Source of the DNA: Paenibacillus timonensis
GTDB lineage: Bacteria > Bacillota > Bacilli > Paenibacillales > Paenibacillaceae
DNA: 64,000 nt
Direction: 5' to 3'
Assembly: GCF_009725205.1 (NCBI RefSeq)
Contig: NZ_WNZY01000019.1
Span: forward strand, 32,509 to 96,508
The position numbers and the translations under genes are program-made. Below, in pieces: positions 1 to 7,090 of this stretch (positions are counted from its first letter, which is position 1; every line of letters starts with the position of its first letter). The notes under the pieces were generated by a model. It was not told where the DNA came from and searched no databases. It saw nothing but the letters and a program-made list of their open reading frames with translations.

Positions 1-547
1 AGGCGTCCATGTTCTCGTGGGTGGTAATTTTGTATTTGGTTTTGGCGAAGGCTTGCCTAAGCTCCGCTTGAAAAGAAATGGGTCCGTCCAACCCGCCAAG
101 CACCATCTGGCCTCGACTGCGGATAATCAAGGTTCTGCTCGGATCCCGGCGACCGCCGGATAATTGGAAACCGAAAGCGATGTTTTTCTCCGTCTCACTT
201 TGCTCGATCAGCTCCGTTTGCATTTCCCTTGCTTCTGCATTATTGCCGACCAGCACGAGGTTACGGCTGAGGTTGCCGGCTAGGATCGGCAGCACCGCTC
301 GGAAATCCGTATATTTCATTACGACAAAGATCAGGTCATAGAGTTCGTCCTTCTCCAGCGTCCGAATGACGTGAACCGGATCTACCGTTGTTTTTCGTTG
401 AAAATAATGGCGCAGAACGATTCCATCCCGCTCAATTTCATCCGCTCGAGCACCCCGGGCCATTACAGAAACGTCATTGCCTCCTCGAATCAAAACATGA
501 GCCAGGTAGCTGCCTAATACTCCTGCTCCATAGACTAATACCTTCAT
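1..547 (-). CDS. Ketopantoate reductase family protein (ApbA/PanE-like), 3' end beyond window
   Basis: The reading frame starts at an ATG at 547 on the minus strand and stays open to the window edge, giving about 182 residues of the N-terminal part. It begins MKVLVYGAGVLGSYLAHVL, the Rossmann GxGxxG NAD(P)H-binding loop typical of PanE/ApbA ketopantoate reductases, followed by a conserved-looking 'VVMKYTD' strand and a mid-domain substrate region. The family reduces 2-dehydropantoate to pantoate with NADPH in the cytosol, but many paralogs act on other 2-oxo acids. Its divergent partner is a TetR gene, so it is more likely an inducible paralog than the housekeeping pantothenate enzyme. The stop codon is not visible. 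Confidence 0.85.
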   Translation of the reverse strand, partial: MKVLVYGAGVLGSYLAHVLIRGGNDVSVMARGARADEIERDGIVLRHYFQRKTTVDPVHVIRTLEKDELYDLIFVVMKYTDFRAVLPILAGNLSRNLVLVGNNAEAREMQTELIEQSETEKNIAFGFQLSGGRRDPSRTLIIRSRGQMVLGGLDGPISFQAELRQAFAKTKYKITTHENMDA

Positions 548-573
548 GTTGTGATCTCACCCTCTCTTGTTAA

Positions 574-678
574 TCAACAATCGTTGAATAATCAACGATG
601 ATTTAATAGAATAACCTTAGCATTGTCGTTAGTTAGGCATCAATCGTTAATTTGCTTCGGTTTTGTTGATAAATCAAC
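574..678. promoter_or_regulatory. Candidate TetR operators between divergent genes
   Basis: Two inverted repeats lie in the 182-bp divergent gap. TCAAC-AATC-GTTGA is at 574-587, and the perfect GTTGAT-AA-ATCAAC is at 665-678. Degenerate copies (ATCAACGAT at 591, CAATCGTTAA near 640) lie between them. The sites sit beside both start regions, as expected for autorepression by the TetR protein and control of the reductase gene. Assigning them to this regulator is inference. Confidence 0.6.
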
Positions 679-729
679 AGATGGGCGAGGTTTTGTTCAT
701 TTGGAGGAATTAGGAGGAAAGAGAATCAC

Positions 730-1338
730 ATGGATCGTAGAATTATGAAATCGCGGCAGGCGATTATGGAAGCATTCGTCGCATTGCTCGGCGAGAAGGG
801 TTTTGACAAAGTGACGATTAACGATATCGCCGAACGTGCGAATGTGAATCGGGGTACGGTGTATCTGCATTTTACGGATAAATTCGACCTGCAGGAGCAA
901 TGTATTGAGACCTATTTACAGCAACTGATCGAGAGCTGTCAGCCGGCAGGGGAGATGACTCCGGGATCAGCTAGAGAACTGCTGCTTCAAACGTTCGAAT
1001 TTTTGGGGGCCCATGCGCCGATTTATTCCATTTTGATGACCGGCAAAGGGAACCCTGTGTTCCGCGAACGGATGATGGTTTTCATGCGGCAAGGAATCAC
1101 GGATTATCTGAGCACCAATGGCATCCCTTCTGGTATAAGCAGAGAGGTCGAGGTACAGTTTCTAGCCTCCGGCGCTGTAAGTCTGATGGAATGGTGGATC
1201 GAGGAGGGGATGCCGTATTCTCCGACTGAAATGGTAGATCAGCTCTTCGCGTTGCTCCTTCGCCATTTTCAGATGCCGGAGGGGGAGAAGGAGAAAGGAT
1301 CGAAGGTGAAGGTCAGTGAGGAATTCGCCCGAGGGTAA
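730..1338 (+). CDS. TetR/AcrR family transcriptional regulator
   Basis: A 202-residue protein with an N-terminal TetR helix-turn-helix at about residues 10-55 (MEAFVALLGEKGFDKVTINDIA followed by the recognition helix region NRGTVYLHFTDKFDL). The C-terminal ligand-binding domain is all-helical and unlike any specific subfamily I recognise. The start is supported by AGGAGG at 711-716, 13 bases upstream. It is transcribed divergently from the ketopantoate reductase-like gene, with palindromes in the shared gap, so it probably represses that gene and itself. The last residues (EGEKEKGSKVKVSEEF) form a charged tail. The 3' end overlaps the convergent gene at 1313-1690 by 26 bases. Confidence 0.92.
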   Translation: MDRRIMKSRQAIMEAFVALLGEKGFDKVTINDIAERANVNRGTVYLHFTDKFDLQEQCIETYLQQLIESCQPAGEMTPGSARELLLQTFEFLGAHAPIYSILMTGKGNPVFRERMMVFMRQGITDYLSTNGIPSGISREVEVQFLASGAVSLMEWWIEEGMPYSPTEMVDQLFALLLRHFQMPEGEKEKGSKVKVSEEFARG

Positions 1339-1690
1339 GATGGAACCCAAACGGAGGGTCCTTGGGCAAGCCAAGTTCGGTCCGTAATCGCTCCATTTCG
1401 CGAGAGCAGACCGGAAGCCAATAATGCTCGGCATTATGGCCCATTTCGTTGGAGTAAGCAAAGGTGAGGGGCTGATGGGCGTATTTGCCCCAGAACCTTA
1501 TTTTTCGTTCGGGATCCACGTCTTCACCGCGAATAATCGAAATGTGGCTGCCAAACTTAGGCTTGTTCAACTTCATATGATGGGTCCGATACACCCAATG
1601 CCCATAATAATTCATAATGTCCTTCGGGCATTCGGCGATGGCCCAAGTCTCAAAGTAGGTAATGGTTCCCGTCGTTTCAAACCATGTCAT
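1313..1690 (-). CDS. 2H phosphoesterase-like protein
   Basis: A protein of about 125 residues. I chose the ATG at 1690 (MTWFETTGTI) because GGGAGA sits 9 bases upstream; a longer frame from 1717 would place that sequence inside the gene. Two His-x-Ser/Thr elements, HISIIRGE near the middle and HLTLGR at the C-terminus, match the paired H-x-[ST] catalytic motifs of the 2H (LigT/CPDase) phosphoesterase fold. That fold usually acts on 2',3'-cyclic or other cyclic phosphodiesters. The substrate cannot be told from sequence. It is convergent with, and overlaps, the tetR gene tail. The function is inferred from motifs only. Confidence 0.6.
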   Translation of the reverse strand: MTWFETTGTITYFETWAIAECPKDIMNYYGHWVYRTHHMKLNKPKFGSHISIIRGEDVDPERKIRFWGKYAHQPLTFAYSNEMGHNAEHYWLPVCSREMERLRTELGLPKDPPFGFHLTLGRIPH

Positions 1691-1811
1691 GGTGCTCGAT
1701 CTCCCGTTTACCGCCATCCGGCGTAGTCGTCGTGGTTATAGCTTATGCAAATCGCGTGGATCGCAAACGGGAGGGGATTTCGGTGGAGAACTATCGACTT
1801 GGGCTATCCTA

Positions 1812-2537
1812 TTAAGCGAATAAGTCTTGGATCGATACTTGTAAACCCGGGTATAGCTGGGAGGTTACATACACATCTGCATGGTTTGAAAATACGGTCA
1901 TGTCCGTAATATTGCTGTCCTCCAGTGAGTAGACGAATACGTGTGCTTTCATCGGATCCACAATCCAATATTCCTTCACGCCACATACGCTGTACAAGTC
2001 GAGTTTCTTGACCAGGTCTTTGCTCCGCGTGGAGGGGGACAATACTTCAACGACCAATTGTGGAGTTCCCATGTATTTGCCTTTCGTGTCGATTCGATCC
2101 TTATCGCAAATGACTACAAGATCGGGTTGTACGACGCAAGTGTTGTTTTCCTCCTTCTCTAGTGTGATATCCAATGGAGAAGTTAGGGGTATACATGGCT
2201 TTCCCTTAAACCAAGCGTAAAAAGTGCCCAGCAGTTCTTGAACGGCAAGTTGGTGGTTGAAGGAAGGAGAAGCCAAATTATACACGACACCATCGATCAA
2301 CTCGTAACGTTGCTCCGATGTCTCCGTCAACTCGAGGAAATCTTGGTACGATACCCATTCGCTCCCGGCATGATAGCTCGCTGCTCTCTCTCTTAGCACG
2401 GATTCACTGGCCTCAGAGAGTGCGTCTAGCTTAGCGACGTCCTTCCCATTTCGCGTAACGATAATTTCCTCCCCGGCTTCCGCAAACTTTAAATATTTCC
2501 CAAAGTTATTTTGCATATCCGTCGAAGATACTCTCAT
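1812..2537 (-). CDS. Phd/YefM antitoxin-like domain fused to Uma2-family (DUF820) PD-(D/E)XK nuclease-like domain
   Basis: A 241-residue protein. The ATG at 2537 (MRVSSTDMQNNFGKYL) has AGGTGGG upstream and is preferred to the TTG at 2552. Residues 1-45 resemble a Phd/YefM antitoxin DNA-binding fold (SSTDMQNNFGKYLKFAEAG, then IIVTRNGKDVAKL). From about residue 60 the sequence is a Uma2/DUF820 domain: YELIDGVVY, a proline-rich middle, and the nuclease-like core QPDLVVI...PQLVVEVLSPSTRSKD, followed by KLDLYSVCGVKEYWIVDP. Uma2 proteins are putative restriction-endonuclease-fold proteins of unknown role. The DNA-binding domain may autoregulate through the palindromes at 2553-2614. No separate toxin gene is adjacent. 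Confidence 0.85.
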   Translation of the reverse strand: MRVSSTDMQNNFGKYLKFAEAGEEIIVTRNGKDVAKLDALSEASESVLRERAASYHAGSEWVSYQDFLELTETSEQRYELIDGVVYNLASPSFNHQLAVQELLGTFYAWFKGKPCIPLTSPLDITLEKEENNTCVVQPDLVVICDKDRIDTKGKYMGTPQLVVEVLSPSTRSKDLVKKLDLYSVCGVKEYWIVDPMKAHVFVYSLEDSNITDMTVFSNHADVYVTSQLYPGLQVSIQDLFA

Positions 2538-2552
2538 GATTCCCACCTTCAA

Positions 2553-2614
2553 TTAGCTAATTATAGTTTTATTTTAGCTAAATATTACGTTGGAATCAAT
2601 ATGGAATTAGCTAA
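2553..2614. promoter_or_regulatory. Three phased TTAGCTAA palindromes upstream of the Phd-Uma2 gene
   Basis: The palindromic octamer TTAGCTAA occurs at 2553-2560, 2574-2581 and 2607-2614, with start-to-start spacings of 21 and 33 bases, close to two and three helical turns. On the minus strand a TATAAT -10 box lies at 2565-2560, touching the first site, and the second site falls in the spacer. This arrangement fits autorepression by the Phd-like domain; that link is inference. Confidence 0.65.
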
Positions 2615-2656
2615 GATGTATCGTCGCTGATGCTGGGATCGCTTCAGTAAATTACC

Positions 2657-3151
2657 TCATGAATCAAGTGAGGGGATATCGATGGTCATGGTCCAGGAAG
2701 TACCTGAAATGCCGTAATAGGAAAATCCTAAATGTTGATATAGCTTGACGGCTGAAGTATTCTGGGGATCGACGCTCAGGGAAAGGGATCGGTATCCGTC
2801 GCTCGCTGCCTGCTTGATGATTTCATTCATCAAGGTTCGCCCGATCCCCATCCCACGAAAATCCGGATGGATGGCAATGCCTAACTCCGGCGTCTCGCTG
2901 TCGACATAACCATAACCAGTATTCGTCTCGTCGAACAATCTGTACCATGCCGCCCCCGCAAGATGATCCTCCTTCAGGGCCACTAACGCTCGATCTCCTT
3001 TTCGCCCCCAATCCTCGTGATACTTCTTAAGATGCGGAGCATTCAAAAGCTCATGCTTTGGTGGTTTCCCCTGCGGGATGTGGATAGACTCATAGTGCAT
3101 ATCCGTGAAAAAGTCGAACTCATGGGGTTCGAGCGGTTTAATTGTAATCAT
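2657..3151 (-). CDS. GNAT family N-acetyltransferase
   Basis: A 164-residue protein with the GNAT fold. The N-terminal part (ITIKPLEPHEFDFF) is a typical beta1/alpha1. The acetyl-CoA pyrophosphate loop is in ELGIAIHPDFRGMGIGRTLM (R-x-x-G-x-G), and the C-terminal beta strand region LSLSVDPQNTSAVKLYQHLGF carries the usual N-x-x-A-x-x-L-Y motif. It transfers an acetyl group from acetyl-CoA to an amine; the substrate is unknown. It is a stand-alone gene at the left border of the AT-rich island and reads toward the Phd-Uma2 gene, which has its own promoter. Confidence 0.9.
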   Translation of the reverse strand: MITIKPLEPHEFDFFTDMHYESIHIPQGKPPKHELLNAPHLKKYHEDWGRKGDRALVALKEDHLAGAAWYRLFDETNTGYGYVDSETPELGIAIHPDFRGMGIGRTLMNEIIKQAASDGYRSLSLSVDPQNTSAVKLYQHLGFSYYGISGTSWTMTIDIPSLDS

Positions 3152-3297
3152 TTCAATACCTCATTATGTAGGGATATAGGGTTTATTTTACCATGGGGGA
3201 TAGGGGTTAAGAGTGCAAAGATGTTTTTTTACACGATAATATTGAGTTCTCTATTTAATGACAGGGAGCGTCTGATTAGCCTTAGAAAAATGCTAAA

Positions 3298-3325
3298 GTC
3301 CCTACTTTTTTGAAAAAGTAGGGAC
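3298..3325 (-). terminator. Hairpin terminator of the XRE gene
   Basis: GTCCCTACTTTTT at 3298-3310 pairs perfectly with AAAAAGTAGGGAC at 3313-3325. It lies 18 bases past the XRE stop codon. Confidence 0.8.
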
Positions 3326-3343
3326 CAGCTAAAACTCATGTCT

Positions 3344-3568
3344 TTATGGTTGTTTTCCATTGATACGTTTTGAGTTGTTTGTCTGTCCAAGGATATAATC
3401 AATACTTACATTGTAGAATTCGGATAACTTAATCAATACAGAGCTTGGAACATCCAAATTCCCGTTTTCGTACCGCGAATAAGTTGCTTGCGAAATATTT
3501 AAATACTCAGCTAATTGTTGCTGCGTCAAATCTCTATCAACTCTTAAATCTCTTATTCTCTTGTACAT
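3344..3568 (-). CDS. XRE-family helix-turn-helix repressor
   Basis: A 74-residue protein that is almost entirely a Cro/C1-type HTH domain: LRVDRDLTQQQLAEYLNIS (helix 2 of the HTH), then QATYSRYENGNLDVPSSVLI (recognition helix) and SEFYNVSIDYILG. This size and layout are typical of small SinR/XRE repressors. It is divergent from the DUF6809 gene; the 145-bp gap between them holds a 17-bp inverted repeat that is its likely operator. Base composition is AT-rich, unlike the flanking chromosome. The C-terminal tail (NNSKRINGKQP) has no recognisable effector domain. Confidence 0.92.
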   Translation of the reverse strand: MYKRIRDLRVDRDLTQQQLAEYLNISQATYSRYENGNLDVPSSVLIKLSEFYNVSIDYILGQTNNSKRINGKQP

Positions 3569-3596
3569 TCATTTATCACCCAAGCTAATTTTAATC

Positions 3597-3638
3597 TATG
3601 CGAAAATTGCATATTGAGTTTTATGCATTTTTCGCATA
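3597..3638. promoter_or_regulatory. Inverted-repeat operator between XRE and DUF6809 genes
   Basis: TATGCGAAAATTGCATA at 3597-3613 is repeated inverted at 3622-3638 (TATGCATTTTTCGCATA), matching 16 of 17 positions with an 8-base spacer. Each arm is itself roughly palindromic around ATGC. This is the expected form of an XRE dimer-of-dimers operator controlling both divergent genes. Confidence 0.7.
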
Positions 3639-3713
3639 AAATTTAATCATACAGATACCAAATATTTCAAGAGTCATTGATTATATGGACAACATTATTA
3701 AAGGGGGAGAGGC

Positions 3714-3995
3714 ATGAAAAGTATTGTAGAAGAAATATTTAGTGGCAACTTAAAACCTGAGGAACGAATGGTTCCTAAGGATCCCGACTATCGCTCACTA
3801 AATAATCAAATTTCTGAATTAATGCAAGCAGCTAAAGAAAGATTTTCGGAGAACCACTTCGCTACCCTTGAACAAATCTTAGATTTAAACGGTGAATCCA
3901 ATTCTAAGGTTATAAGAGAGGCTTTTGTACAGGGTTACAGGATGGGTACATTGGTAATGGTAGAGGTATTTTGTGGGGGTGAAGAGAAGGTGTAA
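3714..3995 (+). CDS. DUF6809 family protein
   Basis: A 93-residue protein of unknown function. It has the features I associate with the DUF6809 family: N-terminal EEIFSGNLKPEERMVPKDPDY, a helical middle (ISELMQAAKERFSENHFATLEQILDLNGESNS) and an end REAFVQGYRMGTLVMVEVF with a conserved F-x-x-G-[YF]-[RK] pattern. Such proteins often sit beside small XRE regulators in Bacillota. The start is preceded by GGGGGAGAGG. It is the likely target of the divergent XRE repressor and is followed by a terminator. The family name is from memory, so moderate confidence. Confidence 0.75.
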   Translation: MKSIVEEIFSGNLKPEERMVPKDPDYRSLNNQISELMQAAKERFSENHFATLEQILDLNGESNSKVIREAFVQGYRMGTLVMVEVFCGGEEKV

Positions 3996-4070
3996 GTGTA
4001 GTGAAATCTAAGTGATGACTATAATCGGTAGGTTGTTACCGTACCGTAAATATTCAAATAGCCAGTCAAG

Positions 4071-4104
4071 CTTCCGCTACATCTATTAGAGCGGGAGTTT
4101 TTTT
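4071..4104 (+). terminator. Rho-independent terminator after DUF6809 gene
   Basis: CTTCCGCT at 4071-4078 pairs with AGCGGGAG at 4090-4097 (one G-T pair) and is followed by seven T residues. Confidence 0.8.
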
Positions 4105-4212
4105 ATTTTCGAGCAATTTATATTTCATTCGTCATAATCTTCCATTTTAAGGTTGGATATGATATAGGTAAATTATACTAGTTAGTCATGGGGCTGTTCG
4201 AATATTTCTATG

Positions 4213-4260
4213 TATTGTCGAATATATGAAGCACAGAGACATGGTGTTATCGGAAATACT
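4213..4260. repeat. Left-most (partial) copy of the cassette-boundary repeat
   Basis: ATGGTGTTATCGGAA at 4241-4255 is the exact reverse complement of the outer end of the element at 6851 (TTCCGATAACACCAT). GAATATATGAA just upstream resembles the GTGAATACATGAA arm found at the right ends of the other copies. No matching left half is visible, so this may be a half site. It lies 41 bases upstream of the RES gene start. Confidence 0.6.
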
Positions 4261-4295
4261 CAGTACTGCAAATAGAATAAGAGGAGAAAAGAGAA

Positions 4296-4964
4296 ATGGA
4301 ATTATATATATCCAATAATGATGATGCTATGGACAAGTACGTACACTTTACCGAACTGTTCCAAAGCAACAGATTTTTGATTAATCAGGATCATGATTTT
4401 ATCAAGCATTATCTTTCCAGTCTTGCAAAAAAAACATATGAAGTGAAAAAAGGACAAAAATTTTATAGAGCAAGGGTTAACGGACTGACTCCTTTCAAAG
4501 AAGATAAGGACTTGGAGGCTCCACCAGACGGAAAAGCTACTTATGGCAGGGTAAATCTAAAAGGTATTTCCTATCTCTATGTAGCAGAATCTAAGGAAAC
4601 TGTCATTGCAGAAGTTCAACCATGGTTAGGCGCAAGCATTACAATAGCTGAATGTACTGCACTAGAATCATTAGAAGTAGTAGATTTATTACCTTCACAA
4701 CAAGAAATTTCAGCAGAACATAGTCATCGTAGAGTTATAAGCGGGGAGTTCTCGAAACCCGTTAGACCTGAAACTAAAGAGTTAGATTATATCCCCACGC
4801 AATATATAGCTGAATGGTTCAAAAACAAAGGATTTGATGGAATTAGGTATGGAAGTGCTTTACACTTTGGAGGAATTAATGTAGCGTTCTTCGATCCTGC
4901 TAAACTACAAGTTAGAAGGATTGAAGAAGTTAATGTAAAAGAAATAACTTATAGAGCTGATTGA
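4296..4964 (+). CDS. RES-domain protein (putative NAD+ phosphorylase toxin)
   Basis: A 222-residue AT-rich gene with GAGGAG 9 bases upstream of its ATG. Residues about 50-215 match the RES fold. The family's conserved Arg, Glu and Ser appear as FYRAR (R58/R60), YLYVAESKETVIAEV (E98, E101, E106) and GIRYGSALH (S187). Characterised RES toxins degrade NAD+ by phosphorolysis, usually paired with an Xre/MbcA-type antitoxin encoded next to them. Here no antitoxin gene is adjacent: the unit is a single gene enclosed by repeat elements. Residues 1-45 form an extra helical N-terminal part. A role in phage defence or cell-fate control is inference. Confidence 0.82.
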   Translation: MELYISNNDDAMDKYVHFTELFQSNRFLINQDHDFIKHYLSSLAKKTYEVKKGQKFYRARVNGLTPFKEDKDLEAPPDGKATYGRVNLKGISYLYVAESKETVIAEVQPWLGASITIAECTALESLEVVDLLPSQQEISAEHSHRRVISGEFSKPVRPETKELDYIPTQYIAEWFKNKGFDGIRYGSALHFGGINVAFFDPAKLQVRRIEEVNVKEITYRAD

Positions 4965-5017
4965 ATTTTATAGCTAAGATAAAAGAGTTTTTTGAGTAAA
5001 TCAATGAAGTTGAGTAC

Positions 5018-5140
5018 ATCCGATAACATAATATTCACGCTGCGGCTCCGTTGGAGCCTTGGTCTGCGAGTTGGATTTCGAGGAGGCATTTCAGCAGATA
5101 ACCCCTCGGGGTTCGTGAATACAACAACGTTATCAGAAAT
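5018..5140. repeat. Complete cassette-boundary element between RES and HEPN genes
   Basis: The left arm has CCGATAAC, a 4-base spacer, then TATTCACGC (5020-5040). The right arm is its inverse: CGTGAATA at 5114-5121, a 7-base spacer (CAACAAC), then GTTATC. Inside the left arm is a hairpin GGCTCC-GTT-GGAGCC followed by TTGGTCTGC; inside the right arm is a second hairpin, CCCC-T-CGGGG. The two arms therefore pair with unequal spacers, as in attC-type folded recombination sites. It fills nearly the whole intergenic space. Confidence 0.75.
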
Positions 5141-5172
5141 CATATGCAAAATAAATTCAGGAGACAAAACAT

Positions 5173-5733
5173 ATGAATAACTTTTCTGAACAGGAAATAA
5201 TTGAGTTAGATAAACTATCAAAACTAATTTCAGATCATTTTGATAAATTCTTAAATGATACGAAGTCCGAGAATTACTTCCAAATAGTTCTAAGATCTCA
5301 CTTGTATATTGAAAATGAGCTAAATAAAATGTTGATTAGTTCTTTACAACATCCAGAAATTATTGGTACCAAATTGAGATTCATGGATAAATTAAGACTA
5401 GTCGTTGCGATGGGGATTTTACCCATAGAAGAAATGGAACCTATTAAAAAAATAAATAATTTAAGGAATTCAATTGCACATAATCTTGATTTTGAGATAA
5501 ACGACAAAATTTTGGACGAGATTATCATATCATTTTCGGCAAGACAAAGATTTAAAGTCACTCAAAGATTAGAAAGAGCAACAACAGATTCATTAAATAA
5601 ACTAAGAGCAATATTGTTTGAGATATGGTTGTTGGTTTTTGAGGGTAATCGAATACCTTTAGAAAAAGGAAAGAGATTAGTTGAATATGAGCTTTGGTTA
5701 CTAGAGAAGAAATCGAAAAGTGTTGAACAATGA
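5173..5733 (+). CDS. HEPN-domain-like protein (putative RNase)
   Basis: A 186-residue, highly helical, AT-rich gene product with no signal peptide. The segment IKKINNLRNSIAHNLDFEIN carries R98-N-S-I-A-H103, the R-x4-H motif of HEPN nucleases, preceded by a long helix with conserved-looking LYIENELNKML. HEPN proteins are metal-independent RNases common in toxin-antitoxin, abortive infection and other defence systems. No nucleotidyltransferase (MNT) antitoxin partner is adjacent. The gene is a single-gene unit between two repeat elements. The assignment rests on the motif and helix pattern; a non-catalytic role is possible. Confidence 0.65.
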   Translation: MNNFSEQEIIELDKLSKLISDHFDKFLNDTKSENYFQIVLRSHLYIENELNKMLISSLQHPEIIGTKLRFMDKLRLVVAMGILPIEEMEPIKKINNLRNSIAHNLDFEINDKILDEIIISFSARQRFKVTQRLERATTDSLNKLRAILFEIWLLVFEGNRIPLEKGKRLVEYELWLLEKKSKSVEQ

Positions 5734-5743
5734 AACCATATGA

Positions 5744-5896
5744 CTTCTGATAACACCGTATTCACGCTGCGGGACTAGGTTCCTTGGTTGCCAGATGAAT
5801 AATCAAAGAAGAAGCTCAGACAACAAACGGCCCATCCTAAGATAAGAGCTATCTAAGGCTGGGGCGTTTCGTGAATACATGAACGTTATAGGAAAT
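5744..5896. repeat. Complete cassette-boundary element between HEPN and FRG genes
   Basis: It begins CTTCTGATAAC, a 4-base spacer, then TATTCACGC (5744-5767), and ends CGTGAATA (5870-5877), a 7-base spacer, GTTATAGGAAAT. A short hairpin GGGAC...GTTCC followed by TTGGTTGCC sits just inside the left arm, as in the copy at 5018. The centre differs in sequence and length from that copy, so the ends and architecture are conserved rather than the whole element. Confidence 0.75.
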
Positions 5897-5965
5897 ATCA
5901 CAAAATACTACAAAGAAATCGAAATATGATATTCATTTATATAAATATTGGGAGGCAGAGCAAGT

Positions 5966-6763
5966 ATGGGAAGGCCAAAACAATGGGTCGAAAAGTGTAT
6001 TTCTCCTGGAATATATGAAGTGGAAATCTCTAGTTGGAAATATTTTAGTGCATATATCTTAAATGAAATGCTCGATTATAGAGGATACATATGGCGTGGA
6101 CACTTGTGTCATGATTGGAAGCTTGAACCGACACTAGATAGGATATTAAGAAAAAACAATAAACCACTTAATAACTTGTCAATTAGGAATAAGCATTTAG
6201 AAAACTTCAAATATGCAGCAAGAGGTAGGAGAGGAATTAATCCACCGATTTTAAAGAATGATAACGATTGGTGGGCACTTGGACAACATAATGGGCTTGC
6301 AACTCCGCTTTTGGATTGGTCAGCGTCTCCGTTTGTTGCTGCTTATTTTGCTTATGCTGATGAATGTATTGAACAAGGGAATCGTAGGGCAATTTATGCG
6401 TTGACTACGTATGAGATCTCTAAGAAATGTAGAGAAATATTAAAAAATCATAAAGGCGAATCACGTGCTGATATAGTTGAGTTTATCAAACCGCTTTCTG
6501 ATGAGAATCATCGATTGGTGAATCAGGGTGGAATGTTTACTAGATCACCTGACGGAGAGGACGTTGAATCTTGGATTAAAAGACATTTCGATTCGAAAGA
6601 AATTGATATATATATTTTAATTAAATTAATTCTTCCTGAATCGGATAGAGAACTTGCTCTAAAGACGTTGAATAGAATGAATATTAATCACTTAACTCTT
6701 TTTCCTGATTTATATGGTGCATCAAAATATTGCAATACTGATTTGAAAATTAAGTCGTATTAG
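5966..6763 (+). CDS. FRG-domain protein
   Basis: A 265-residue AT-rich gene. The ATG at 5966 (MGRPKQW) has GGGAGG 10 bases upstream and is preferred to the in-frame TTG at 5948. The FRG domain is clear: GYIWRGH (W43-R-G45) and, downstream, WWALGQHNGLATPLLDWSASP (about 102-122), followed by FVAAYFAYADE. FRG proteins are widespread in defence islands and phage-related loci, but their biochemical activity is not established. The gene is a single-gene unit flanked by repeat elements, with its own terminator at 6784-6817. Confidence 0.85.
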   Translation: MGRPKQWVEKCISPGIYEVEISSWKYFSAYILNEMLDYRGYIWRGHLCHDWKLEPTLDRILRKNNKPLNNLSIRNKHLENFKYAARGRRGINPPILKNDNDWWALGQHNGLATPLLDWSASPFVAAYFAYADECIEQGNRRAIYALTTYEISKKCREILKNHKGESRADIVEFIKPLSDENHRLVNQGGMFTRSPDGEDVESWIKRHFDSKEIDIYILIKLILPESDRELALKTLNRMNINHLTLFPDLYGASKYCNTDLKIKSY

Positions 6764-6783
6764 AATATATGTCAAGTTGAGAC

Positions 6784-6817
6784 CCACTGAGATATATTAC
6801 ATCTGGTGGTTTTTTTT
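6784..6817 (+). terminator. Terminator after the FRG gene
   Basis: CCACTGAGAT (6784-6793) pairs with ATCTGGTGG (6801-6809) with one bulged base and one G-T pair, followed by eight T residues. Confidence 0.65.
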
Positions 6818-6850
6818 AAAATGTGATTGTTATATCAATGATGTGCGATA

Positions 6851-7035
6851 CTTCCGATAACACCATATTGAAGCTTCAGGCCATTCGGCCTTCGGTCCGC
6901 CAGAGGTTTTTCGATGAAGAAGATTCACGTGGACACAGCTGCGAGGATAATCACGCTTCGCGCACCGGTTCGATATGGAGGCTGCGCTTCTCTTGGATAT
7001 GCACCTTAAGCCTCTTGGCTTACTGAACCGGGGGC
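6851..7035. repeat. Third cassette-boundary element, right arm not recognisable
   Basis: The left end CTTCCGATAAC-ACCA-TATTGAAGC (6851-6874) matches the other copies, and is followed by a hairpin GGCC-ATTC-GGCC and TTCGGTCCGC. A CCAGA...GAAGAAG block (6900-6922) is shared with the copy at 5744. No inverse GTTATC arm was found downstream, so the right side is degenerate or truncated. The rest of the gap (6900-7040) is GC-richer than the cassette genes and contains no ORF I would support. Confidence 0.6.
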
Positions 7036-7040
7036 CCCTT

Positions 7041-7090
7041 CTACAGATAACAAAACATTCATGCTTCGGCGTTCGCCTTGGTCTTCAGAA
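7041..7090. repeat. Fourth, left-arm-only copy of the cassette-boundary element
   Basis: CTACAGATAAC-AAAA-CATTCATGC (7041-7064) is followed by a hairpin GGC-GTT-CGCC and TTGGTC, the same order as in the complete copies. There is no inverse right arm before the promoter of the next gene. This may be the chromosome-side end of the array. Confidence 0.55.

Noticed and set aside
4965..5172. Small ORF 4992-5180 in the repeat element between RES and HEPN genes
   Set aside because: It lies within the inverted-repeat element, overlaps the HEPN start, has no ribosome site and no protein-like composition.
6823..7026. 67-codon ORF in the repeat-rich gap after the FRG gene
   Set aside because: It runs through the boundary-element arm and hairpin and lacks a ribosome site; its sequence looks like translated non-coding DNA.
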